Shown here piece after piece: positions 28,201-40,309 of a stretch of DNA of 64,000 nt. The notes under the pieces are model-generated. The model worked only from the letters and a program-made list of their open reading frames with translations. It did not search any database and was not told where the DNA came from. The translations under genes were made by a program, and so were the position numbers. The stretch covers positions 5,637,001-5,701,000 of the forward strand of contig NZ_CP150290.1 of the NCBI RefSeq assembly GCF_038051995.1. Direction: 5' to 3'. Position 1 is the stretch's first letter. Every line of letters starts with the position of its first letter. This stretch comes from Paenibacillus sp. FSL H8-0537 (GTDB lineage: Bacteria; Bacillota; Bacilli; Paenibacillales; Paenibacillaceae).

Positions 28201-31200
28201 GCTCCAGATTGGAGCCGTCGTCGCTATACGATTGCTCATCGTCTAGGAAGACAAGTGTGCTCTGTGTCGGAATCCGCTCACGCAACTGGCGCTGCGCCAG
28301 CATCACGTGCGCTCCCGAATCCTCGATCATGTAGCGGATGCGTTCTTCCGGATATTCCGGGTCGATCGCCACGTAGGCTCCTCCAGCTTTTAGAATCGCC
28401 AGCATGCCCACAATCATTTCCATGGATCGCTCCGCCATCAGGGCCACCAAACGTTCCTCGCCGACTCCGTGGGAACGCAGCGTCCTCGCCAGCCGATTGG
28501 CCCGCTCATTCAGTTCACGGTAGGTCCACTGCCGGTCCTCAAACACAAGCGCCACTGCATCAGGGAGACGCTGCGCCTGTTCCTCAATCAGCTGGTGAAG
28601 CGTCTTCTCCCGAGGATACACCGTCGCCGTATCATTAAACTGCTCTACAATCTCGGCTTTCTCCCCGGCTGTCGCAAGCTCCAGTTCTCCTACAGCAGCC
28701 AGCGGATTTTCGACAATTTGTTCGAAGACATAGACCAGATGTCCCTTCAACCGCTCCATACCCGCCTGATCAAACACATTGGCATTGTAGTCTAGGTGCA
28801 GTTGAATGTTGTCTCCGGGAAGCACCGTCAGTGTGAAGTCATAGTTCGTATGCTCTGCCATTTCAACATCCGCAATCGAAAGCTTTCCGCCGTCTTCATG
28901 TCCGGCTTGCTCCATCTGCTCATCGACCGGATAGTTTTCGAACGCCATGATATGGCTGATCAGATCCTGCTTTTGTGTGCTCTTCGCCTGAATCTCGTAC
29001 AGCGGATAATAATCGTAACGACCAGATTCCAACGCCTGTTCCTGCAGTCTTCCCATCACTTCGACAAAGCTCGTATCCGGTTCAGAAGTGACGCGCAGCG
29101 GGGTCGTGTTAATGAATAGCCCGATCATCTCCTCAATCCCCGGAATTTCCGCCGGTCTTCCCGACACGACATGGCCGAATACAACATCACCTGTTCCGTT
29201 ATATTTCTGCAGAATGATACCCCATGCCGCTTGCATGAGCGTATTGACCGTCACCTGATGCCGCTTTGCTACACGGCTCATCCGTTCGCTCAGGCTGTTG
29301 CCCAAATCACATACGATGCGCTCCAAGGCATACCCTGGGCTTCTTCCCTCCGTCTTGGCCTGCGGCAATAGGGTCTGCCCCTCGTAGCCTGCCAAGTACT
29401 CGTCCCAATAGTGGGACGCCGCTTCCTTGTCCTGCCGTTCCAGCCACTCAATATACTGGCTGTAGACTGGCGTTAGGTTCCGCTCCGAAGCATCTTCCCG
29501 CTCAGGACCCTGAACGTAGGCGGAATACGTTTCAAACAGCTCTTTCGTCAACTGCGGCAAGCACCAGCCGTCCATCAGAATGTGATGGAAGCTCCAGAGC
29601 ACCTGGCAGCTTTCCGCTTCTGTATGGATGACCGTTACGCGTGCCAGCGCATCCCGCTTCAAATCAAATCCGCGAGCTTTATCGTCTTGCTCTAATTGGT
29701 CGATCTGCGCTTGCTGCTCGGACGCATGAAGAGCGGTAAGGTCCTTGTAGGAAAATCCGATCCGCTTGTCTCGGAACACGATTTGCATCGGTTCACCGTT
29801 CCAGCCGCTGTAGAAATTGGTCCGCAGTACGGCATGACGGACCGCCAGCTCCTCCCAGCTTTTCGCAAACCATTCGATATTGAGCGTTCCTCGCAAGGTA
29901 AATCGCGCCTGCTCAAAATATGCACCGGCATCCGGGTCCATGGCGCTGTGGAACCACATCCCCTTCTGCATAGGCGTAAGCGCGTAGATGTTGTCGATCT
30001 GCCCAAGATGGCGTGTTTGTTCCGAGAGCTGCTCCAGTTCCTCTAAGCTCAATCCCTTAAGCTGCACATCGTTTGGTGTCAGTTCCGTCCGATCCTTCGC
30101 CTCGCAATGAGCGATCAGTTCCCGAAGGCTCTCCTGCAGGCATGAAGCCAGTTCCTCCATCGTTTCCCTGCGGTATTCCTTGCCGCTGTAGCCGAGGTCC
30201 AGCGTCAGCGAGCCGTCCGCAATCATTCCGTTAATGTCCAGCGCGTAGCTTCGGGCTTGCTTGCCGCTCCACTGCGCCCCACCTGCATACCGCGATATGC
30301 CAAGCTCGTTGTTTTGCAGATCTTGATCAAACTGACCCAAGTAGTTGAAACTGATCTGCGGTGTCACTCCCCATACGTCTTCCGTCGCGTGCTCCGACAA
30401 ATACCGGCATATTCCGTACCCGATCCCTTTGTTCGGGATCTGACGCAGATCTTCCTTCGTCTTCTTGATCCGGTAGGACACATCCTTGCCTGGGTCCATC
30501 TCCAGCAATACCGGATATTTGCTTGTAAACCATCCCACGGTACGCGTAATATCGATATCCGGCAGGATGGATTCACGGCCGTGACCTTCCAGATTCACCA
30601 GCACCCGGTCATGACGGCTCCACTTCTGAATCGCCGTTCCCAGCGCCGTCAGCAAAATGTCGTTCATTTCGGTGTTATACGCTTTATGAACTTGCTTGAG
30701 CAGCAGCTCCGTTTCTGCCGCGCTCCACTGAATCGTGATCGTTTCGCTATCCTCCTGCAAGGAGAGCTCCGCTTCCTGATTCTTGGGCAGCGGCGGCACA
30801 GCTGTTTGTGCAACGCGCTGCCAATAGGCCTCTTCGTTCTCCATGGCCGGACTTTGCGCGTATGTCGAAAGCTGCCCTGACCAAGCATGATACGAATCGG
30901 TCTTCGCCGGAAGACGGATCTCCTCTCCCTTCACGGCTTGCTCATACCCGGCCGCGATATCCTCAAGCAGGATGCGCCACGATACGCCGTCGATGACGCC
31001 ATGGTGTATGGCGATAAGCCAATGATCCCCATCCTCGCTGCGGAACAACCCGGCTTTTACCAACGGGCCCGACTCCAGATCGATGCTGCTCTGAATGTCG
31101 CTTGCTTTGGCTTCGATCGCCTTTTCGTACGCTGCCGGTTCTATTCCCTTGAAGTCGACCGCTTCCAGACTGTAAAGCTCGCCTTCCTCCACTCCCCGGT

Positions 31201-34200
31201 TCCATGCCGCAATTCCGTTTTCCGTCTGGCGGAATACGATACGCAGCGCGTCGTGATGCTCAACGATTCTTTGAAGCACCTTGCGGACCGCCGCTTCATT
31301 GAAGCCTTCCTTACGATGAAGCATCACCGATTGGTTAAAGTGGTGCGGGTCGGCATATTGCTGTTCAAAAAACCAGCGCTGGATTGGCGCTAACGCAACC
31401 TCTCCGGCCACCTCGCCCTGATCGGCCATTCTGGCAATCGGCCTGATGTGCCGTCCCAGTTGGGCAACGGTCGGGTATTTGAACAAGTCACGAATTTCCA
31501 GCTTGTAGCCAGCCTGATGCAGCCGTGACGAAACCTGAATCGATTTAATGGAATCGCCGCCAAGCTCGAAGAAATGATCCGTCACGCTGATGCGCTCCGC
31601 TCCAAGTACCGCCTTCCATACAACCGCAAGCGCTTTTTCCGCCTCGGTTCTAGGCGCGACATACTCACCGCCGGTGTGTACGTTTCCTTCTGGAGCGGGC
31701 AGCGCCTTGCGGTCGATCTTCCCGCTTGCAGTGAGCGGCATCCGCTCCAACTGCACAAAGTAGGACGGAATCATGTAGCCCGGCAGCTCCTGCGACAGCG
31801 TTAACCTCAGCTCGCTCGCCGTAAGCTCCCCGTGCGCCACAAAGTAGGCACAAAGCTGGTTTTGTCCACTCTCGTCCTCTCGTGCAAGCACAATCGCTTC
31901 TTGAACATGCGCCACCTTCAAGAATTGCTCCTCAATCTCGCCAAGCTCGATGCGGTAACCGCGAATTTTCACCTGATGGTCGATCCGTCCCAAATATTCG
32001 ATATTGCCGTCAGGCAGCCATCTGGTCAAGTCCCCCGTCCGGTACATTCTCTCTCCTGGCGCGAACGGATTATCCACGAACTTCTCCGCCGTCAGCTCGG
32101 GACGGTTCAAGTAGCCGCGAGCCAGCCCGACGCCCGCAATGCATAATTCGCCGGCCACGCCGACGGGCAGCGGTTGATTGTACGCATCCAGGATGTAGAT
32201 CCGATGGTTCGCAATCGGACGGCCGATTGGCACAGACTTTTGCTCGAACACGCCTAGCGGAGCCGCCCAAACCGACGTTACAATGGAGGCTTCGGTTGGC
32301 CCGTAGGCATTGAAATACATCACCTTGTCCTTCCACTGGTTCACAAGCTCAACGGATACCGCCGAGCCTCCTGTGATTAGCTTCTTGAAGCTCGGCATAT
32401 GCTCCGGATTCAGGTAGGTCACATAGGTAGGAGGTAGAATCGCCGCTGTAATCCCGTTTTCATTCATGTAGGCTTCGAACAATTGATAATCCAGAATCGT
32501 CGCAGCCGTCGGGATGTACAAGGTTGCTCCAAAGAACAGGGCTTTATAGATTTCCCAGCACGCCGCGTCAAAGGAGAGGCTGGCGAATTGGACGACCCGG
32601 TCCCGATCGGTAATTCCCAAGGTGTTCTTAAACATCAGCTTCAGGCTGCAAAGCCCGTGATGCTCTACCATAACCCCTTTTGGCTTGCCCGTTGTTCCTG
32701 ACGTATAAATCACATAAGCCAAATGATTCGGCCCGACTACCGGCTCAAGATTCGAGCTATCCTCGCCGTATGCCTGCTCGTCATCTACAATGACGTATTT
32801 TCCAGCAAAAGCCACGTGATCCCGAAGACGACTTTGCACCAGCATCAGCTTCGCGCCGCAATCCTCTAGCATATAACGGATGCGTTCCTCCGGATATTCG
32901 GAATCAATCGGCACATACGCGCCCCCCGCTTTTAAGACCGCGAGGATTCCGACGATCATCTCCAAGGAACGCTCCAGCATAATGCCGACCGGCTCGTCCG
33001 CCTGCACGCCCTCCGCTCTCAATGTCCGCGCCAGCCGATTGGCCCGTTCGTTCAACTCCCTATACGAAAGCTGTTTGCCCTCAAATACGACAGCCGCATG
33101 ATCCGGCGTGCGCTCTGCCTGCTCCTCGATCAATTGATGGATAGTCGCCCCGGCCGGATAGGCCGCCGCCGTATGGTTGAACACGCGGTGAAGCTGGTTC
33201 TCTTCTTGCGCAGTCAACATGCCGAGCACCGCAATAGTCGCCTCTGGAGAAGACACAATGGCTTCGAGCAACTGCTCGTAGTGCTTGGCCACCCGCTCAA
33301 TCGTTTCCCGTTTATATAAGGAGGTCGCATATTCCAAGCTGCACGCCAAACCGTCATTCCCCTCTGTTACATCCAAAATCAGGTCGAATTTTGCCACCGT
33401 ATACTCGCTCGGGTACGGCTTCAGATGAAGGCCTTCGAGAGCAAGCTCCTTGTTTTCCGTGTTTTGCAGAGCAAACATCGTGTCAAAGAGTGGGTTACGG
33501 CTTAAATCGCGGGTCACCTGCAATTTTTCCACCAGTTCCTCGAACGGGTAATCCTGGTGCTCGTAAGCTCCGAAGGTAGCTTCCTTGACTTCCTTCAGAT
33601 ACGAAAGGAACGGTTTGCCCCCGGCCGGAGCCATGCGAATGGCTAGCGTATTGACGAACATTCCGATGAGCGGCTGCAGGTCTTCGTGGGTTCTGCCCGC
33701 AATCGGCGTGCCGACAATGATGTCCTCTTGCCCCGTATACTTTTGCAGTAAAACGGTATAGGCCGCAAGCAACACCATGTACAGCGTCGCTCCGCTTTCC
33801 GCTGCCATTTGCTTCAAGCCCTCGACCTTCTGTGCATCGATCCGGAAATGAAGCGTGTTCCCATTGAACCGCTGTACCGCAGGGCGCACGTAATCAAGCG
33901 GCATCTCCAATACGGGCAGATCTCCGCCTAACTGCTCCAGCCAGTACGCTTCCTGCTGCTTTATCCGCTCCTTTTGCGACTCAGACTGCTGCCACACGGC
34001 AAAGTCCTTGTACTGAATGCGCAGAGGCGGCAATTGTTCCCCGCCATACAGGGAGATAAACTCCTCCACCAGAACATCTGTCGAGATTCCGTCAGAGATA
34101 ATATGATGCATGTCGAACTGCAGAATGTGGCGGTGCTGCTCCAACTCGATCAATCCGACCCGCAGCAGCGGAGGCTTCGTAAGGTCAAACGGCCGGACAA

Positions 34201-37200
34201 ATTCGCGCACGAGCTCGTCGGCTTCCCGTTCGTTGGCGGCCTGCTTGTACTCTACTACAAAATCCACCTGCGGGTATATCTGCTGTACCGGCTCGCCGTC
34301 TACCAGCTCAAACCCGGTGCGCAGCGACTCATGACGCACAATCAGAGCGCGGAATGCCGCTTCGAACCGTTCCCGGTCGAGTGCCCCTTCCAGCAGCATT
34401 GCTCCCGGCATGTTGTAGCTCTGTTCAACCTCCGCCATCTGGCGCAAAATATACAGCCGTTTCTGCGCCGAAGACATCGGGTAATAATCGCTTTCTTCAG
34501 CCGTAGGAATGGAGACGTGCTCCGCTTGCTCCATCCGGTTGATGGCTTCGGCCATTTCCTCGACCGTCGCGTAGCGGAACACGTCCCGCAGCGGCAGCTC
34601 CACGTTTAGCTCCTTGTGGATCTTGCTGACCAGCGTAGTCGCCCGCAAGGAGTGACCCCCAAGATCAAAGAAGTTGTCTCGAACGCCGACCTGCTCAGCC
34701 CCAAGTACCTCCTGCCAGATGCCTACCAGCTTCGCCTCCAGCGCTGTCCGTGGCGCGACATGCTCCACGCCACTCTGCCCACCTTCCGGCGCCGGCAGCG
34801 CCTTGCGGTCGATTTTGCCGTTCGCGGTGAGCGGCAGCCTCTCCAGCTGCACAAAGTACGACGGGATCATGTACCCCGGCAGCTCCTGCGACAGCGCCGC
34901 TCTCAGCTCGCTTGCCTTCCGCTCATTGTCTGCCGTGTAGTACGCGCACAGGGCTTTCTCCCCGCCTGCGTCCTCTCGCACCACCACGACCGCTTCTCCT
35001 ATGCCTTCCGCTTTCAGCAGCTGCGACTCGATCTCCCCGATCTCAATCCGGTATCCACGGATTTTCGCCTGATGGTCGATCCGTCCGATAAAGTCCACGT
35101 TCCCGTCCGGCATCCAGCGCGCCAGATCCCCCGTCCGGTATAGACGCTCCCTCGCTTCGAACGGGCTCGGCACAAACTTCTCCGCCGTCAGCTCCGGTTG
35201 ATTCCAGTAGCCTCGGGCCACCCCCGCTCCTCCGATGCACAACTCGCCCAGCACGCCCACCGGCACCGGATTCAGATGCGCATCGACGATCGCAAACCGT
35301 GCATTCAGCCACGCCTTGCCGATCGGCACGTTGCCCGTTTCCGGCAGCTTCTCCAACGGCTCCTCGTAGTAGCTCGAGTCGATCGCCGCTTCCGTCACGC
35401 CGTAGGCGTTTATGATGCGGATCTGCCCGCCGTATCTCTCCTGCAGCTCCCGGTAATCCCCCACGCTGCAGCTGTCTGAGCTCGTAATCAGCAGCCGCAT
35501 CGAGGGAAGCTCCAGCTCCTGCTCGGCGATATACGCCATGAACGGCACGATCAGCGCCGGTGTCGATTCGAAGATCGTAATCTCGCATTCCTGTATCCAG
35601 CTGTACAGCCGGGCAGGGTCGATCCGGTCGTCCTTCGGACAAATGACCATCGTTCCCCCGTTGTACAGCGTCCGCGCTATATCCCCCACGAACACGTCGA
35701 AGGAGAAGCTCGCTAATTGCAGCAGCCGGACGGGGAACTCGTTCAGGCGGTACTCCCGGCGATAGCCATCCGCCGTATTCACCAAACTGCGGTGCTCGAT
35801 CATGACGCCCTTCGGCCGTCCGGTCGTCCCCGACGTATAAATCACATAAGCCAGATCACTCGGCTTGTTGACGTTCACCAGATTCATCCGGTTCGGGTCG
35901 TTCGACGCGCCTTCGCGGTACAGCGCCTCGTCGTCCAAGCACAGCACGGTCTGCAGCGTCTGCTCTTCCGCCAGCCACTCCCGCGTACGCTCCTCTAGAT
36001 GCGTCTGTGTCAGCAGCACTTCCGCTCCGCTGTCCGCCAGCATAAAACGGATCCGGTCGGCCGGGTAATCCGGATCGAGCGGCACATAAGCGCCTCCCGC
36101 CTTCCATACCGCCAGCGCCCCGACCAGCATGTCCACCGACCGATCGGCCAGAATGCCGACCAGCTGATCCGGCTTCACCCCTTGGACTCGCAGGCTGCGC
36201 GCCAGAGCGTTCGAACGCTCGTTCAGCTCGCGGTAGGTCAGCCGCTTCTCCTCGTAAACCACCGCCGTCGCCTCCGGGCTCCGCTCCACTTGTTCCTCAA
36301 ACAGGTGATGGAAGGTTTTCTCCAGCAGCGGCGGCGCGGTCTCTGGATTGAATACGCGCTGAATCTGCTCCTGCTCCTCCGTCGTCAGCATGCCTAACGA
36401 TGCGATTTTCGCGCCCGGATCGTTCACGATCGCGGCGACCACTTGCTCGAAGTGCTTCGCCAACCGCTCTGCCGTTTCTTGCTTGTACAATGCGGTTGCA
36501 TATTCGAGGGCGCATTCTAACCCGTCGCTGCCTTCTAGGACGTCCAGGCTCAGGTCAAATTTCGCCATCCCGTAGTCACTCGGAAACGACGTCAAACGAA
36601 GCCCTTCGAGCGCAAATTCCTTGTTTTCAATATTTTGCAGCGAAAACATCGTTTCAAAGAGCGGACTGCGGCTCAAGTCGCGAGTCAGTTGCAATTGTTC
36701 CACCAGTTCCTCGAACGGATAATCCTGGTGCTCGTAGGCACCCAAGGTCGTTTCCTTCACTTCCGCCAGATACGACAGGAATGTTTTCTCTCCGGACGGG
36801 CCGTTGCGCAGCGCCAGTGTATTGACGAACATCCCGATCAAGGGCTGCAGGTCGCCATGCGTCCTTCCCGCGATTGGCGTGCCGACGACAATATCTTCCT
36901 GGCCCGTATACTTTTGCAGCAGAATCGTATACGCCGCAAGCAACACCATGTACAGCGTCGCGCCGTTTTCCGCCGCAATTCGCTTCAAGCCCTCGCTTTT
37001 CTCGGCATCCATATAGAACTGCAGCGTATGCCCATCGTATCGCTGCACGGCAGGACGCGCATAATCTGTCGGCAGCTCCAGCACCGGCAGTTCTCCGCTA
37101 AACTGGCTCAGCCAGTAGGCCCCCTGCTTGTTCAAACGCTCGCGCTGCGCTTCGGATTGCTGCCATACCGCGTAATCCTTGTACTGTATCCGCAGCTCAG

Positions 37201-40200
37201 GCAGCTCCTCGCCGCCGTACAGACGGGCGAATTCTTCGACGAGGACATCCGTAGAGACGCCGTCCGAGATAATATGATGCATGTCAACGAGCAGGATATG
37301 GCGCTCTTCCGCCAGCTGGATCAAGCCTATCCGCAGGAGCGGCGGCTTCTTCAGATCGAACGCACGGATGAAGGCCCGCACCTTCTGTTCCGCCTCTTCT
37401 TCGCTTGCCTCCATATACGCCACGGCAAAATCCACCTCGGGATATACCCGTTGTACCGGTTCGCCATTTACGATCTCGAACCCGGTGCGCAGCGTCTCAT
37501 GGCGTGCGATCAGACCGCGGAACACCGCTTCAAACCGTTCCCGCACAAGCGTTCCCTCCAGCAGCATCGCGCCTGGCATGTTGTAGCTTTGCTCCGCCCC
37601 TTCCAGCTGGTGCAAAATATAAAGCCGCTTCTGCGCCGACGATACGGGGTAATGCTCGCTTGCCTCCGTCCGAGGAATCGCTTCGTAGGCCTGCTGCGCC
37701 ATCCCCTCGAGCACTTCCGCCATCTTCTCGACGGTAGCCGAGCGAAACACCTCTTTTAACGGCAGACTGACGTTCAATTCCTTGTGAATCCGGCCCACCA
37801 GCGTCGTCGCGCGCAGCGAGTGGCCGCCAAGCTCGAAGAAATTATCGTGGACGCCGACCCTTCCCACTCCAAGCACGTCCTGCCAGATGAGTGCCAGCTT
37901 CACTTCCAGCGGCGTTCTCGGCGCCACATAGTCCATCCCCGTCTGCATGCTTTCCTCCGGGGCCGGAAGCGCTCGGCGGTCCACCTTCCCGTTGGTCGTC
38001 AGCGGCATCTGCTCCAGCTGCACAAAGTACGTCGGGATCATATAGCCTGGGAGCTCTTGCGACAGCGTGTTTCTTAGTTCACTTGCCGCCAGCTTGCTGC
38101 CAGCTACGAAGTATGCGCAAAGCTGCTTCTCCCCTTCGGTGGTTTCACGAACCACGACCGTCGCTTTTTCGATCGGCTCCACCTTGAGCAAATGCGATTC
38201 GATCTCGCCCAGCTCGATGCGGAAGCCGCGAATTTTCACCTGATCATCAATCCGGCCCACATACTCAATCGTGCCGTCCGGCAGCCATCTAGCTAGGTCG
38301 CCCGTCCGGTACATCCGCTCGCCTGGCGCAAACGGGTTGTCCGCAAACTTCTCCGCTGTCAGCTCTGGACGGTTCAAGTAGCCTCTGGCCAGTCCGTCGC
38401 CAGCCACACACAGCTCCCCGGCGACTCCAATCGGCTGCGGCTTATTCTGTTCGTCAACGATATAGATCGCTGTATTGCTAATCGGCTGTCCGATCGGAAT
38501 CGTGATTGCATCCTCTTGCACTTCGTTCACATCGTGGCAGGTCGCAAATACCGTGCTCTCTGTCGGTCCATACACATGCTTGATTTTGCCCGGTCCAAGA
38601 TGCTTAAGCGCTTTTCGCACATGGTTGACGGAAACCCGTTCTCCGCCGAACAAAACAGCGCGGATGTAGCGCAGGCAATCCGGTTTCATGTCTACAAGCA
38701 CATTGAAAAATGCGGTGGTAATAAACATCACCGAAATTTGCTGCCGTTCGATCAGGCTAGCCAAGTTCCCTACATCCAGCATCGTTTCCTTGGGAACAAG
38801 AATCAGCCTGGCTCCATTCAACAGCGCTCCGAAAATATCGAACGTCGATCCGTCGAAGGAATAGCTTGATAATTGCAGCACACTGTCCTTCTCGGTCACG
38901 TTTATGTAGTTGGTGTTGCGCGCAACACGAACGATGTTGCGATGGGTCGTCAAATTGCCCTTCGGCTTGCCGGTCGTTCCGGATGTATAAATGACGTAGG
39001 TCAGATGCTCCGGCTCGTTGACATCTTCCAGATTGGAGCCATTCTCATGATAAGACGCCTCATCGTCCAGCTCGATCCATGTACCGCCAAAGGATGCCCG
39101 TGTTTGCAGACCACGCTGAGCCAACAGCACTTGCGCTCCCGAATCCTCCAGCATGTAGTGAATGCGCTCCTCTGGATACTCCGGATCAATCGGCACATAA
39201 GCCCCGCCAGCTTTCAAGATCGCCATAATTCCAACGATCATCTCCAACGAGCGCTCTGCCATCAGACCGACAAGCTCGTCCGCCTGCACTCCGCTTGCGC
39301 GCAATGTCCGTGCAAGCCGGTTCGACCGTTCATTCAGCTCCCGGTAGGTCAAATGCTCCTGCTCATAAACGACCGCCACCGCTTCCGGGATACGCTCCGC
39401 CTGCTCCTCAAACAACTGATGAAGCATTCGTTCACGCGGGTAATCCGTGCTGGTTTCGTTGAAAGCATGAAGCAATTGCTGCTTCTCATATTCGAACAAA
39501 ATATCCACTTGATTGATTTCAAGCTCGGGCGAAGAGAGAACGATTGAAAATAGCCGTTGCAGGTGGTCTATAGCCTGATTCATAAATGATGCATGATACA
39601 AATTCTCGTTATACTCAAGCTGATAACGAACCAGACCGTTATCAAGTGAGAACTGCAATGAAATATCTGTCATCACATGCTGACTGACATCAGCCGTGTG
39701 GATTTCCTTCAAAGAAACGAGGGTGTTGACTACAGGAACTCCGTCGATATATTCAAGCTCCAGCCGCTCTGTCATTTTCCGGAACGGTATGTTCTGATGC
39801 TTGATCGCTTCCGTCAATGAAAGCTTTACTTGGTTCAATAGAGCCTTAAAGGATTGATCCGCGCTGAAATTATCCTTGAGCATGACAACAGGGCTGATAT
39901 GCCCCGCGGTTTCGTTCGACTTGCTGACAACCGGCATGCCGAGCAGGATATGCTGCTCATTGGTATATTTGTAAAGGAGGCATTGCACTCCCGTTAATAG
40001 AACCATGTATGTAGCCAGGCCGGAGCCTTTGCTTAACTGAATAATCTGTTGCGATACATCCGCAGACAGCGCGCCGGCAATCGTCTGAATCTTCGCTGCA
40101 GCGTTATTTGGCGATTTGTTATAGGGTAGCTTCGTAGGTGTAACGTCTTCACCATCAAATTTTCCATTCCAAAAAAGGGCTTCCTTCTCAAATGCCACTT

Positions 40201-40204
40201 TCAT
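19211..40204 (-). CDS. NRPS2: six-module synthetase, Ile-Dab-D-(Phe/Leu)-(Leu/Ile)-Dab-Thr
   Basis: 6997 aa from the ATG at 40204 (GAAGGAG just upstream; the longer frame to 40291 runs through an intergenic hairpin). Approximate layout: C-lobe 1-235; A 250 (DGFFLGVVFK, Ile), T 796; C (HHIISDG 978), A 1286 (DVGEISAIDK, Dab), T 1852; C 2035, A 2344 (DAWIIGAIVK, Phe or Leu), T with LGGDS 2881, epimerase (HHGVIDG 3068, EGHGRE); DCL-type C (HHILMDG 3543), A 3858 (DGFLLGAVYK, Leu/Ile/Val), T 4401; C 4585, A 4895 (Dab), T 5461; C (HHIISDG 5643), A 5953 (DFWNIGMVHK, Thr), T 6501; terminal C (HHLISDG 6683). It adds residues 3 to 8 and passes the chain to NRPS3. Only residue 5 is epimerised. The C-terminus ends LEDIEFAF, like NRPS1. 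Codes for Dab and Thr are firm; the two other hydrophobic positions are less certain. Confidence 0.93.
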   Translation of the reverse strand: MKVAFEKEALFWNGKFDGEDVTPTKLPYNKSPNNAAAKIQTIAGALSADVSQQIIQLSKGSGLATYMVLLTGVQCLLYKYTNEQHILLGMPVVSKSNETAGHISPVVMLKDNFSADQSFKALLNQVKLSLTEAIKHQNIPFRKMTERLELEYIDGVPVVNTLVSLKEIHTADVSQHVMTDISLQFSLDNGLVRYQLEYNENLYHASFMNQAIDHLQRLFSIVLSSPELEINQVDILFEYEKQQLLHAFNETSTDYPRERMLHQLFEEQAERIPEAVAVVYEQEHLTYRELNERSNRLARTLRASGVQADELVGLMAERSLEMIVGIMAILKAGGAYVPIDPEYPEERIHYMLEDSGAQVLLAQRGLQTRASFGGTWIELDDEASYHENGSNLEDVNEPEHLTYVIYTSGTTGKPKGNLTTHRNIVRVARNTNYINVTEKDSVLQLSSYSFDGSTFDIFGALLNGARLILVPKETMLDVGNLASLIERQQISVMFITTAFFNVLVDMKPDCLRYIRAVLFGGERVSVNHVRKALKHLGPGKIKHVYGPTESTVFATCHDVNEVQEDAITIPIGQPISNTAIYIVDEQNKPQPIGVAGELCVAGDGLARGYLNRPELTAEKFADNPFAPGERMYRTGDLARWLPDGTIEYVGRIDDQVKIRGFRIELGEIESHLLKVEPIEKATVVVRETTEGEKQLCAYFVAGSKLAASELRNTLSQELPGYMIPTYFVQLEQMPLTTNGKVDRRALPAPEESMQTGMDYVAPRTPLEVKLALIWQDVLGVGRVGVHDNFFELGGHSLRATTLVGRIHKELNVSLPLKEVFRSATVEKMAEVLEGMAQQAYEAIPRTEASEHYPVSSAQKRLYILHQLEGAEQSYNMPGAMLLEGTLVRERFEAVFRGLIARHETLRTGFEIVNGEPVQRVYPEVDFAVAYMEASEEEAEQKVRAFIRAFDLKKPPLLRIGLIQLAEERHILLVDMHHIISDGVSTDVLVEEFARLYGGEELPELRIQYKDYAVWQQSEAQRERLNKQGAYWLSQFSGELPVLELPTDYARPAVQRYDGHTLQFYMDAEKSEGLKRIAAENGATLYMVLLAAYTILLQKYTGQEDIVVGTPIAGRTHGDLQPLIGMFVNTLALRNGPSGEKTFLSYLAEVKETTLGAYEHQDYPFEELVEQLQLTRDLSRSPLFETMFSLQNIENKEFALEGLRLTSFPSDYGMAKFDLSLDVLEGSDGLECALEYATALYKQETAERLAKHFEQVVAAIVNDPGAKIASLGMLTTEEQEQIQRVFNPETAPPLLEKTFHHLFEEQVERSPEATAVVYEEKRLTYRELNERSNALARSLRVQGVKPDQLVGILADRSVDMLVGALAVWKAGGAYVPLDPDYPADRIRFMLADSGAEVLLTQTHLEERTREWLAEEQTLQTVLCLDDEALYREGASNDPNRMNLVNVNKPSDLAYVIYTSGTTGRPKGVMIEHRSLVNTADGYRREYRLNEFPVRLLQLASFSFDVFVGDIARTLYNGGTMVICPKDDRIDPARLYSWIQECEITIFESTPALIVPFMAYIAEQELELPSMRLLITSSDSCSVGDYRELQERYGGQIRIINAYGVTEAAIDSSYYEEPLEKLPETGNVPIGKAWLNARFAIVDAHLNPVPVGVLGELCIGGAGVARGYWNQPELTAEKFVPSPFEARERLYRTGDLARWMPDGNVDFIGRIDHQAKIRGYRIEIGEIESQLLKAEGIGEAVVVVREDAGGEKALCAYYTADNERKASELRAALSQELPGYMIPSYFVQLERLPLTANGKIDRKALPAPEGGQSGVEHVAPRTALEAKLVGIWQEVLGAEQVGVRDNFFDLGGHSLRATTLVSKIHKELNVELPLRDVFRYATVEEMAEAINRMEQAEHVSIPTAEESDYYPMSSAQKRLYILRQMAEVEQSYNMPGAMLLEGALDRERFEAAFRALIVRHESLRTGFELVDGEPVQQIYPQVDFVVEYKQAANEREADELVREFVRPFDLTKPPLLRVGLIELEQHRHILQFDMHHIISDGISTDVLVEEFISLYGGEQLPPLRIQYKDFAVWQQSESQKERIKQQEAYWLEQLGGDLPVLEMPLDYVRPAVQRFNGNTLHFRIDAQKVEGLKQMAAESGATLYMVLLAAYTVLLQKYTGQEDIIVGTPIAGRTHEDLQPLIGMFVNTLAIRMAPAGGKPFLSYLKEVKEATFGAYEHQDYPFEELVEKLQVTRDLSRNPLFDTMFALQNTENKELALEGLHLKPYPSEYTVAKFDLILDVTEGNDGLACSLEYATSLYKRETIERVAKHYEQLLEAIVSSPEATIAVLGMLTAQEENQLHRVFNHTAAAYPAGATIHQLIEEQAERTPDHAAVVFEGKQLSYRELNERANRLARTLRAEGVQADEPVGIMLERSLEMIVGILAVLKAGGAYVPIDSEYPEERIRYMLEDCGAKLMLVQSRLRDHVAFAGKYVIVDDEQAYGEDSSNLEPVVGPNHLAYVIYTSGTTGKPKGVMVEHHGLCSLKLMFKNTLGITDRDRVVQFASLSFDAACWEIYKALFFGATLYIPTAATILDYQLFEAYMNENGITAAILPPTYVTYLNPEHMPSFKKLITGGSAVSVELVNQWKDKVMYFNAYGPTEASIVTSVWAAPLGVFEQKSVPIGRPIANHRIYILDAYNQPLPVGVAGELCIAGVGLARGYLNRPELTAEKFVDNPFAPGERMYRTGDLTRWLPDGNIEYLGRIDHQVKIRGYRIELGEIEEQFLKVAHVQEAIVLAREDESGQNQLCAYFVAHGELTASELRLTLSQELPGYMIPSYFVQLERMPLTASGKIDRKALPAPEGNVHTGGEYVAPRTEAEKALAVVWKAVLGAERISVTDHFFELGGDSIKSIQVSSRLHQAGYKLEIRDLFKYPTVAQLGRHIRPIARMADQGEVAGEVALAPIQRWFFEQQYADPHHFNQSVMLHRKEGFNEAAVRKVLQRIVEHHDALRIVFRQTENGIAAWNRGVEEGELYSLEAVDFKGIEPAAYEKAIEAKASDIQSSIDLESGPLVKAGLFRSEDGDHWLIAIHHGVIDGVSWRILLEDIAAGYEQAVKGEEIRLPAKTDSYHAWSGQLSTYAQSPAMENEEAYWQRVAQTAVPPLPKNQEAELSLQEDSETITIQWSAAETELLLKQVHKAYNTEMNDILLTALGTAIQKWSRHDRVLVNLEGHGRESILPDIDITRTVGWFTSKYPVLLEMDPGKDVSYRIKKTKEDLRQIPNKGIGYGICRYLSEHATEDVWGVTPQISFNYLGQFDQDLQNNELGISRYAGGAQWSGKQARSYALDINGMIADGSLTLDLGYSGKEYRRETMEELASCLQESLRELIAHCEAKDRTELTPNDVQLKGLSLEELEQLSEQTRHLGQIDNIYALTPMQKGMWFHSAMDPDAGAYFEQARFTLRGTLNIEWFAKSWEELAVRHAVLRTNFYSGWNGEPMQIVFRDKRIGFSYKDLTALHASEQQAQIDQLEQDDKARGFDLKRDALARVTVIHTEAESCQVLWSFHHILMDGWCLPQLTKELFETYSAYVQGPEREDASERNLTPVYSQYIEWLERQDKEAASHYWDEYLAGYEGQTLLPQAKTEGRSPGYALERIVCDLGNSLSERMSRVAKRHQVTVNTLMQAAWGIILQKYNGTGDVVFGHVVSGRPAEIPGIEEMIGLFINTTPLRVTSEPDTSFVEVMGRLQEQALESGRYDYYPLYEIQAKSTQKQDLISHIMAFENYPVDEQMEQAGHEDGGKLSIADVEMAEHTNYDFTLTVLPGDNIQLHLDYNANVFDQAGMERLKGHLVYVFEQIVENPLAAVGELELATAGEKAEIVEQFNDTATVYPREKTLHQLIEEQAQRLPDAVALVFEDRQWTYRELNERANRLARTLRSHGVGEERLVALMAERSMEMIVGMLAILKAGGAYVAIDPEYPEERIRYMIEDSGAHVMLAQRQLRERIPTQSTLVFLDDEQSYSDDGSNLEHSNGATDLVCVIYTSGTTGKPKGNLTTHRNLMRIVRNTNYIEITDQDRVLQLSSYSFDGSAFDIFGALTNGARLVLVPKETMLDVEQLAGLIETQHISVMLITTAFFNVLVDANVHCLRHLRVILFGGERVSVSHVRKALSYIGPGKLKHAYGPSESAVYTTWLDVNEVSQDAVNIPIGQPLSNTTVYIVDARNKLQPIGVAGELCVGGEGLVRGYLNRPELTAEKFVDNPFAPGERMYRTGDLARWLPDGTIEYVGRIDDQVKIRGFRIELGEIESHLLKVEPIEKATVVVRETTEGEKQLCAYFVAGSKLAASELRSTLSQELPGYMIPTYFVQLEQMPLTTNGKVDRRALPAPEESMQTGMDYVAPRTPLEVKLALIWQDVLGVGRVGVHDNFFELGGHSLRATTLVGRIHKELNVSLPLKEVFRSATVEKMAEVLEGMAQQAYEAIPRTEASEHYPVSSAQKRLYILHQLEGAEQSYNMPGAMLLEGTLVRERFEAVFRGLIARHETLRTGFEIVNGEPVQRVYPEVDFAVAYMEASEEEAEQKVRAFIRAFDLKKPPLLRIGLIQLAEERHILLVDMHHIISDGVSTDVLVEEFARLYGGEELPELRIQYKDYAVWQQSEAQRERLNKQGAYWLSQFSGELPVLELPTDYARPAVQRYDGHTLQFHMDAEKSEGLKRIAAENGATLYMVLLAAYTILLQKYTGQEDIVVGTPIAGRTHGDLQPLIGMFVNTLALRNGPSGEKTFLSYLAEVKETTLGAYEHQDYPFEELVEQLQLTRDLSRSPLFETMFSLQNIENKEFALEGLRLTSFPSDYGMSKFDLSLDVLEGSDGLECALEYATALYKQETAERLAKHFEQVVAAIVNDPGAKIASLGMLTTEEQEQIQRVFNPETAPPLLEKTFHHLFEEQVERSPEATAVVYEEKRLTYRELNERSNALARSLRVQGVKPDQLVGILADRSVDMLVGALAVWKAGGAYVPLDPDYPADRIRFMLADSGAEVLLTQTHLEERTREWLAEEQTLQTVLCLDDETLYREGASNDSNRMNLTHVNKPSDLAYVIYTSGTTGRPKGVMIEHRSLVNTAEGYRREYRLSEFPVRLLQLASFSFDVFVGDIARTLYNGGTMVICPKDDRIDPARLYSWIQECEITIFESTPALIVPFMAYIAEQELELPSMRLLITSSDSCSVGDYRELQERYGGQIRIINAYGVTEAAIDSSYYEEPLEKLPETGNVPIGKAWLNARFAIVDAHLNPVPVGVLGELCIGGAGVARGYWNQPELTAEKFVPSPFEARERLYRTGDLARWMPDGNVDFIGRIDHQAKIRGYRIEIGEIESQLLKAEGIGEAVVVVREDAGGEKALCAYYTADNERKASELRAALSQELPGYMIPSYFVQLERLPLTANGKIDRKALPAPEGGQSGVEHVAPRTALEAKLAGIWQEVLGAEQVGVRENFFDLGGHSLRATTLVSKIHKELNVNLPLRDVFRYATVEEMAEAINRMEQRQYASIPVAKDQEYYPLSSTQKRMYILHQMEEAEQSYNMPGAMLLEGALDRARFEAAFRALIARHESLRTGFELVDGEPAQRIYPQVDFAVEYKQVANEREADELVREFVRSFDLAKPPLLRVGLIELEQSRHILLFDMHHIISDGVSMEILVEEFVHLYGGEELSPLLIQYKDYAVWQQSESQKDRMKRQEAYWLEQFSGELPVLEMPTDFARPVFRSFKGDTYEFVIDARKSVALRQLAAESGATLYMVLLALYTTLLHKYSGQEDIIVGSPIAGRSHGDLEPLIGMFVNTLAIRSYPLGEKSFRSFLKEIQETTMQAYEHQDYPFEELVEKVRVSRDVSRNPLFDTLLVMQNVEEGEFAIDGLRLAPFANERSIAKFDLTLEIAEDADRLVCGIEYTTALYTRETMERLAKHFDRLIENVIQTPSATLETLDMMTSEESIQLLTVFNDTDADYPREKTIHMLFEEQAECHPDAVAVEYEDERLTYRELNERSNRLARTLRSQGLGADQLVGIMAERSPSMVIGILAILKAGGAYVPIDPEYPEERIRYMLDDSGASVLLLQAHLQDKATFAGVCLLLDDEQTYAADSASLASVNQPNDLAYVIYTSGTTGKPKGTLIEHKNVVRLLFNSKNRFDFGSSDTWTLFHSFCFDFSVWEMYGALLYGGKLVIVPPMTAKQPAQFLQLLKERGVTILNQTPTYFYQLLREALTESGQTLSLRKVIFGGEALAPQQLKDWRKRYPATELINMYGITETTVHVTYKEITEVEIAEGRSNIGRPIPTLKVYVLDGNRRCVPAGVAGEMYVAGEGLARGYLNRPELTAEKFVDDPFTPGERMYRSGDLARWLPDGNIEYMGRIDHQVKIRGYRIELGEVEAQLLKVESVQEAMVMAREDESGEKQLCAYVVADKLLTVSELRGRLLQEMPAYMIPSYFVQLEKMPLTANGKTDRKALPAPEGSVNTGAEYTAPRTPLEEQLVPIWQEVLGAERIGVKDNFFDLGGHSLRATALVSKLYKEMNVNLPLRDVFRLPTIEEMAKAIADMTQMTYASIPTVEERAYYPLSSAQKRLYILHQLEGAEQSYNMPEFMTLEGPLNRERFEESFRKLIARHEILRTGFEMVHGEPVQRVHAQVEFEVEYGQADEEEVEDIVRGFVRTFDLKHPPLLRVELVELEPERHLLMVDMHHLISDGASMGILVDEWSRLYAGEELPALRIQYKDFAVWQQHEAQRERMNKQEGYWLQAFEGELPVADLPTDYERPSVRSFEGAHVEFEVDSELARQLNQLAATRGSTLYMVLLSAYNVLLSKYSGQKDIIVGTPVAGRTHPDLEPLLGMFVNTLAIRNYPAGDKTFASFLEEVKETTLGAFEHQDYPFEELVERLNVKRDASRNPVFDTMFVMQNTEDREARFEALHLTPYVLDHTNDAKFDLSLFVAEDNGVITGGFQYCAKLFKPAMIHKMLKDFLFVLSQICEDPNIPLNQIQCHAPSASRKGSLEDIEFAF
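20702..22364 (-). repeat. Thr A-domain DNA repeat, copy 2 (NRPS2 last module)
   Basis: Nearly identical to the Thr A domains of NRPS3 and of NRPS1 module 1, without visible indels (offsets 4,022 and about 24,270). Confidence 0.85.
23700..27562 (-). repeat. Module duplication, copy A (3.86 kb)
   Basis: It aligns with 34524-38386 at a constant offset of 10,824 bp with no indel that I can see and only scattered substitutions. In coding direction it starts in the C-terminal part of the branched-chain A domain (module 4) and runs through T, C, the whole Dab A domain and its T domain. Outside the block, identity drops sharply at the A-core side and more gradually into the next C domain. Confidence 0.88.
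34524..38386 (-). repeat. Module duplication, copy B (3.86 kb)
   Basis: Partner of 23700-27562 (offset 10,824 bp). It covers the end of the Ile A domain (module 1 of NRPS2), T, C, A(Dab) and T. Confidence 0.88.
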
Positions 40205-40257
40205 CGTCTCCTTCTCTACCCGCAAAAGTCTGGTTGTACCATGTTTACATTCGCCGT

Positions 40258-40295
40258 AAGTGTGCGCTGTGGCGTTTCGGCCATCACGCACACTT
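40258..40295 (-). other. Intergenic hairpin between NRPS1 and NRPS2
   Basis: Nine-bp arms AAGTGTGCG / CGCACACTT, then a 3x3 internal loop, a 4-bp inner stem TGGC/GCCA and a six-base loop. It begins 15 bp after the NRPS1 stop and ends 54 bp before the NRPS2 start. The arm sequence resembles that of the hairpin between NRPS2 and NRPS3. There is no U run, so it is unlikely to be a plain terminator. Confidence 0.6.
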
Positions 40296-40309
40296 GCAGC
40301 GAATGAAAA

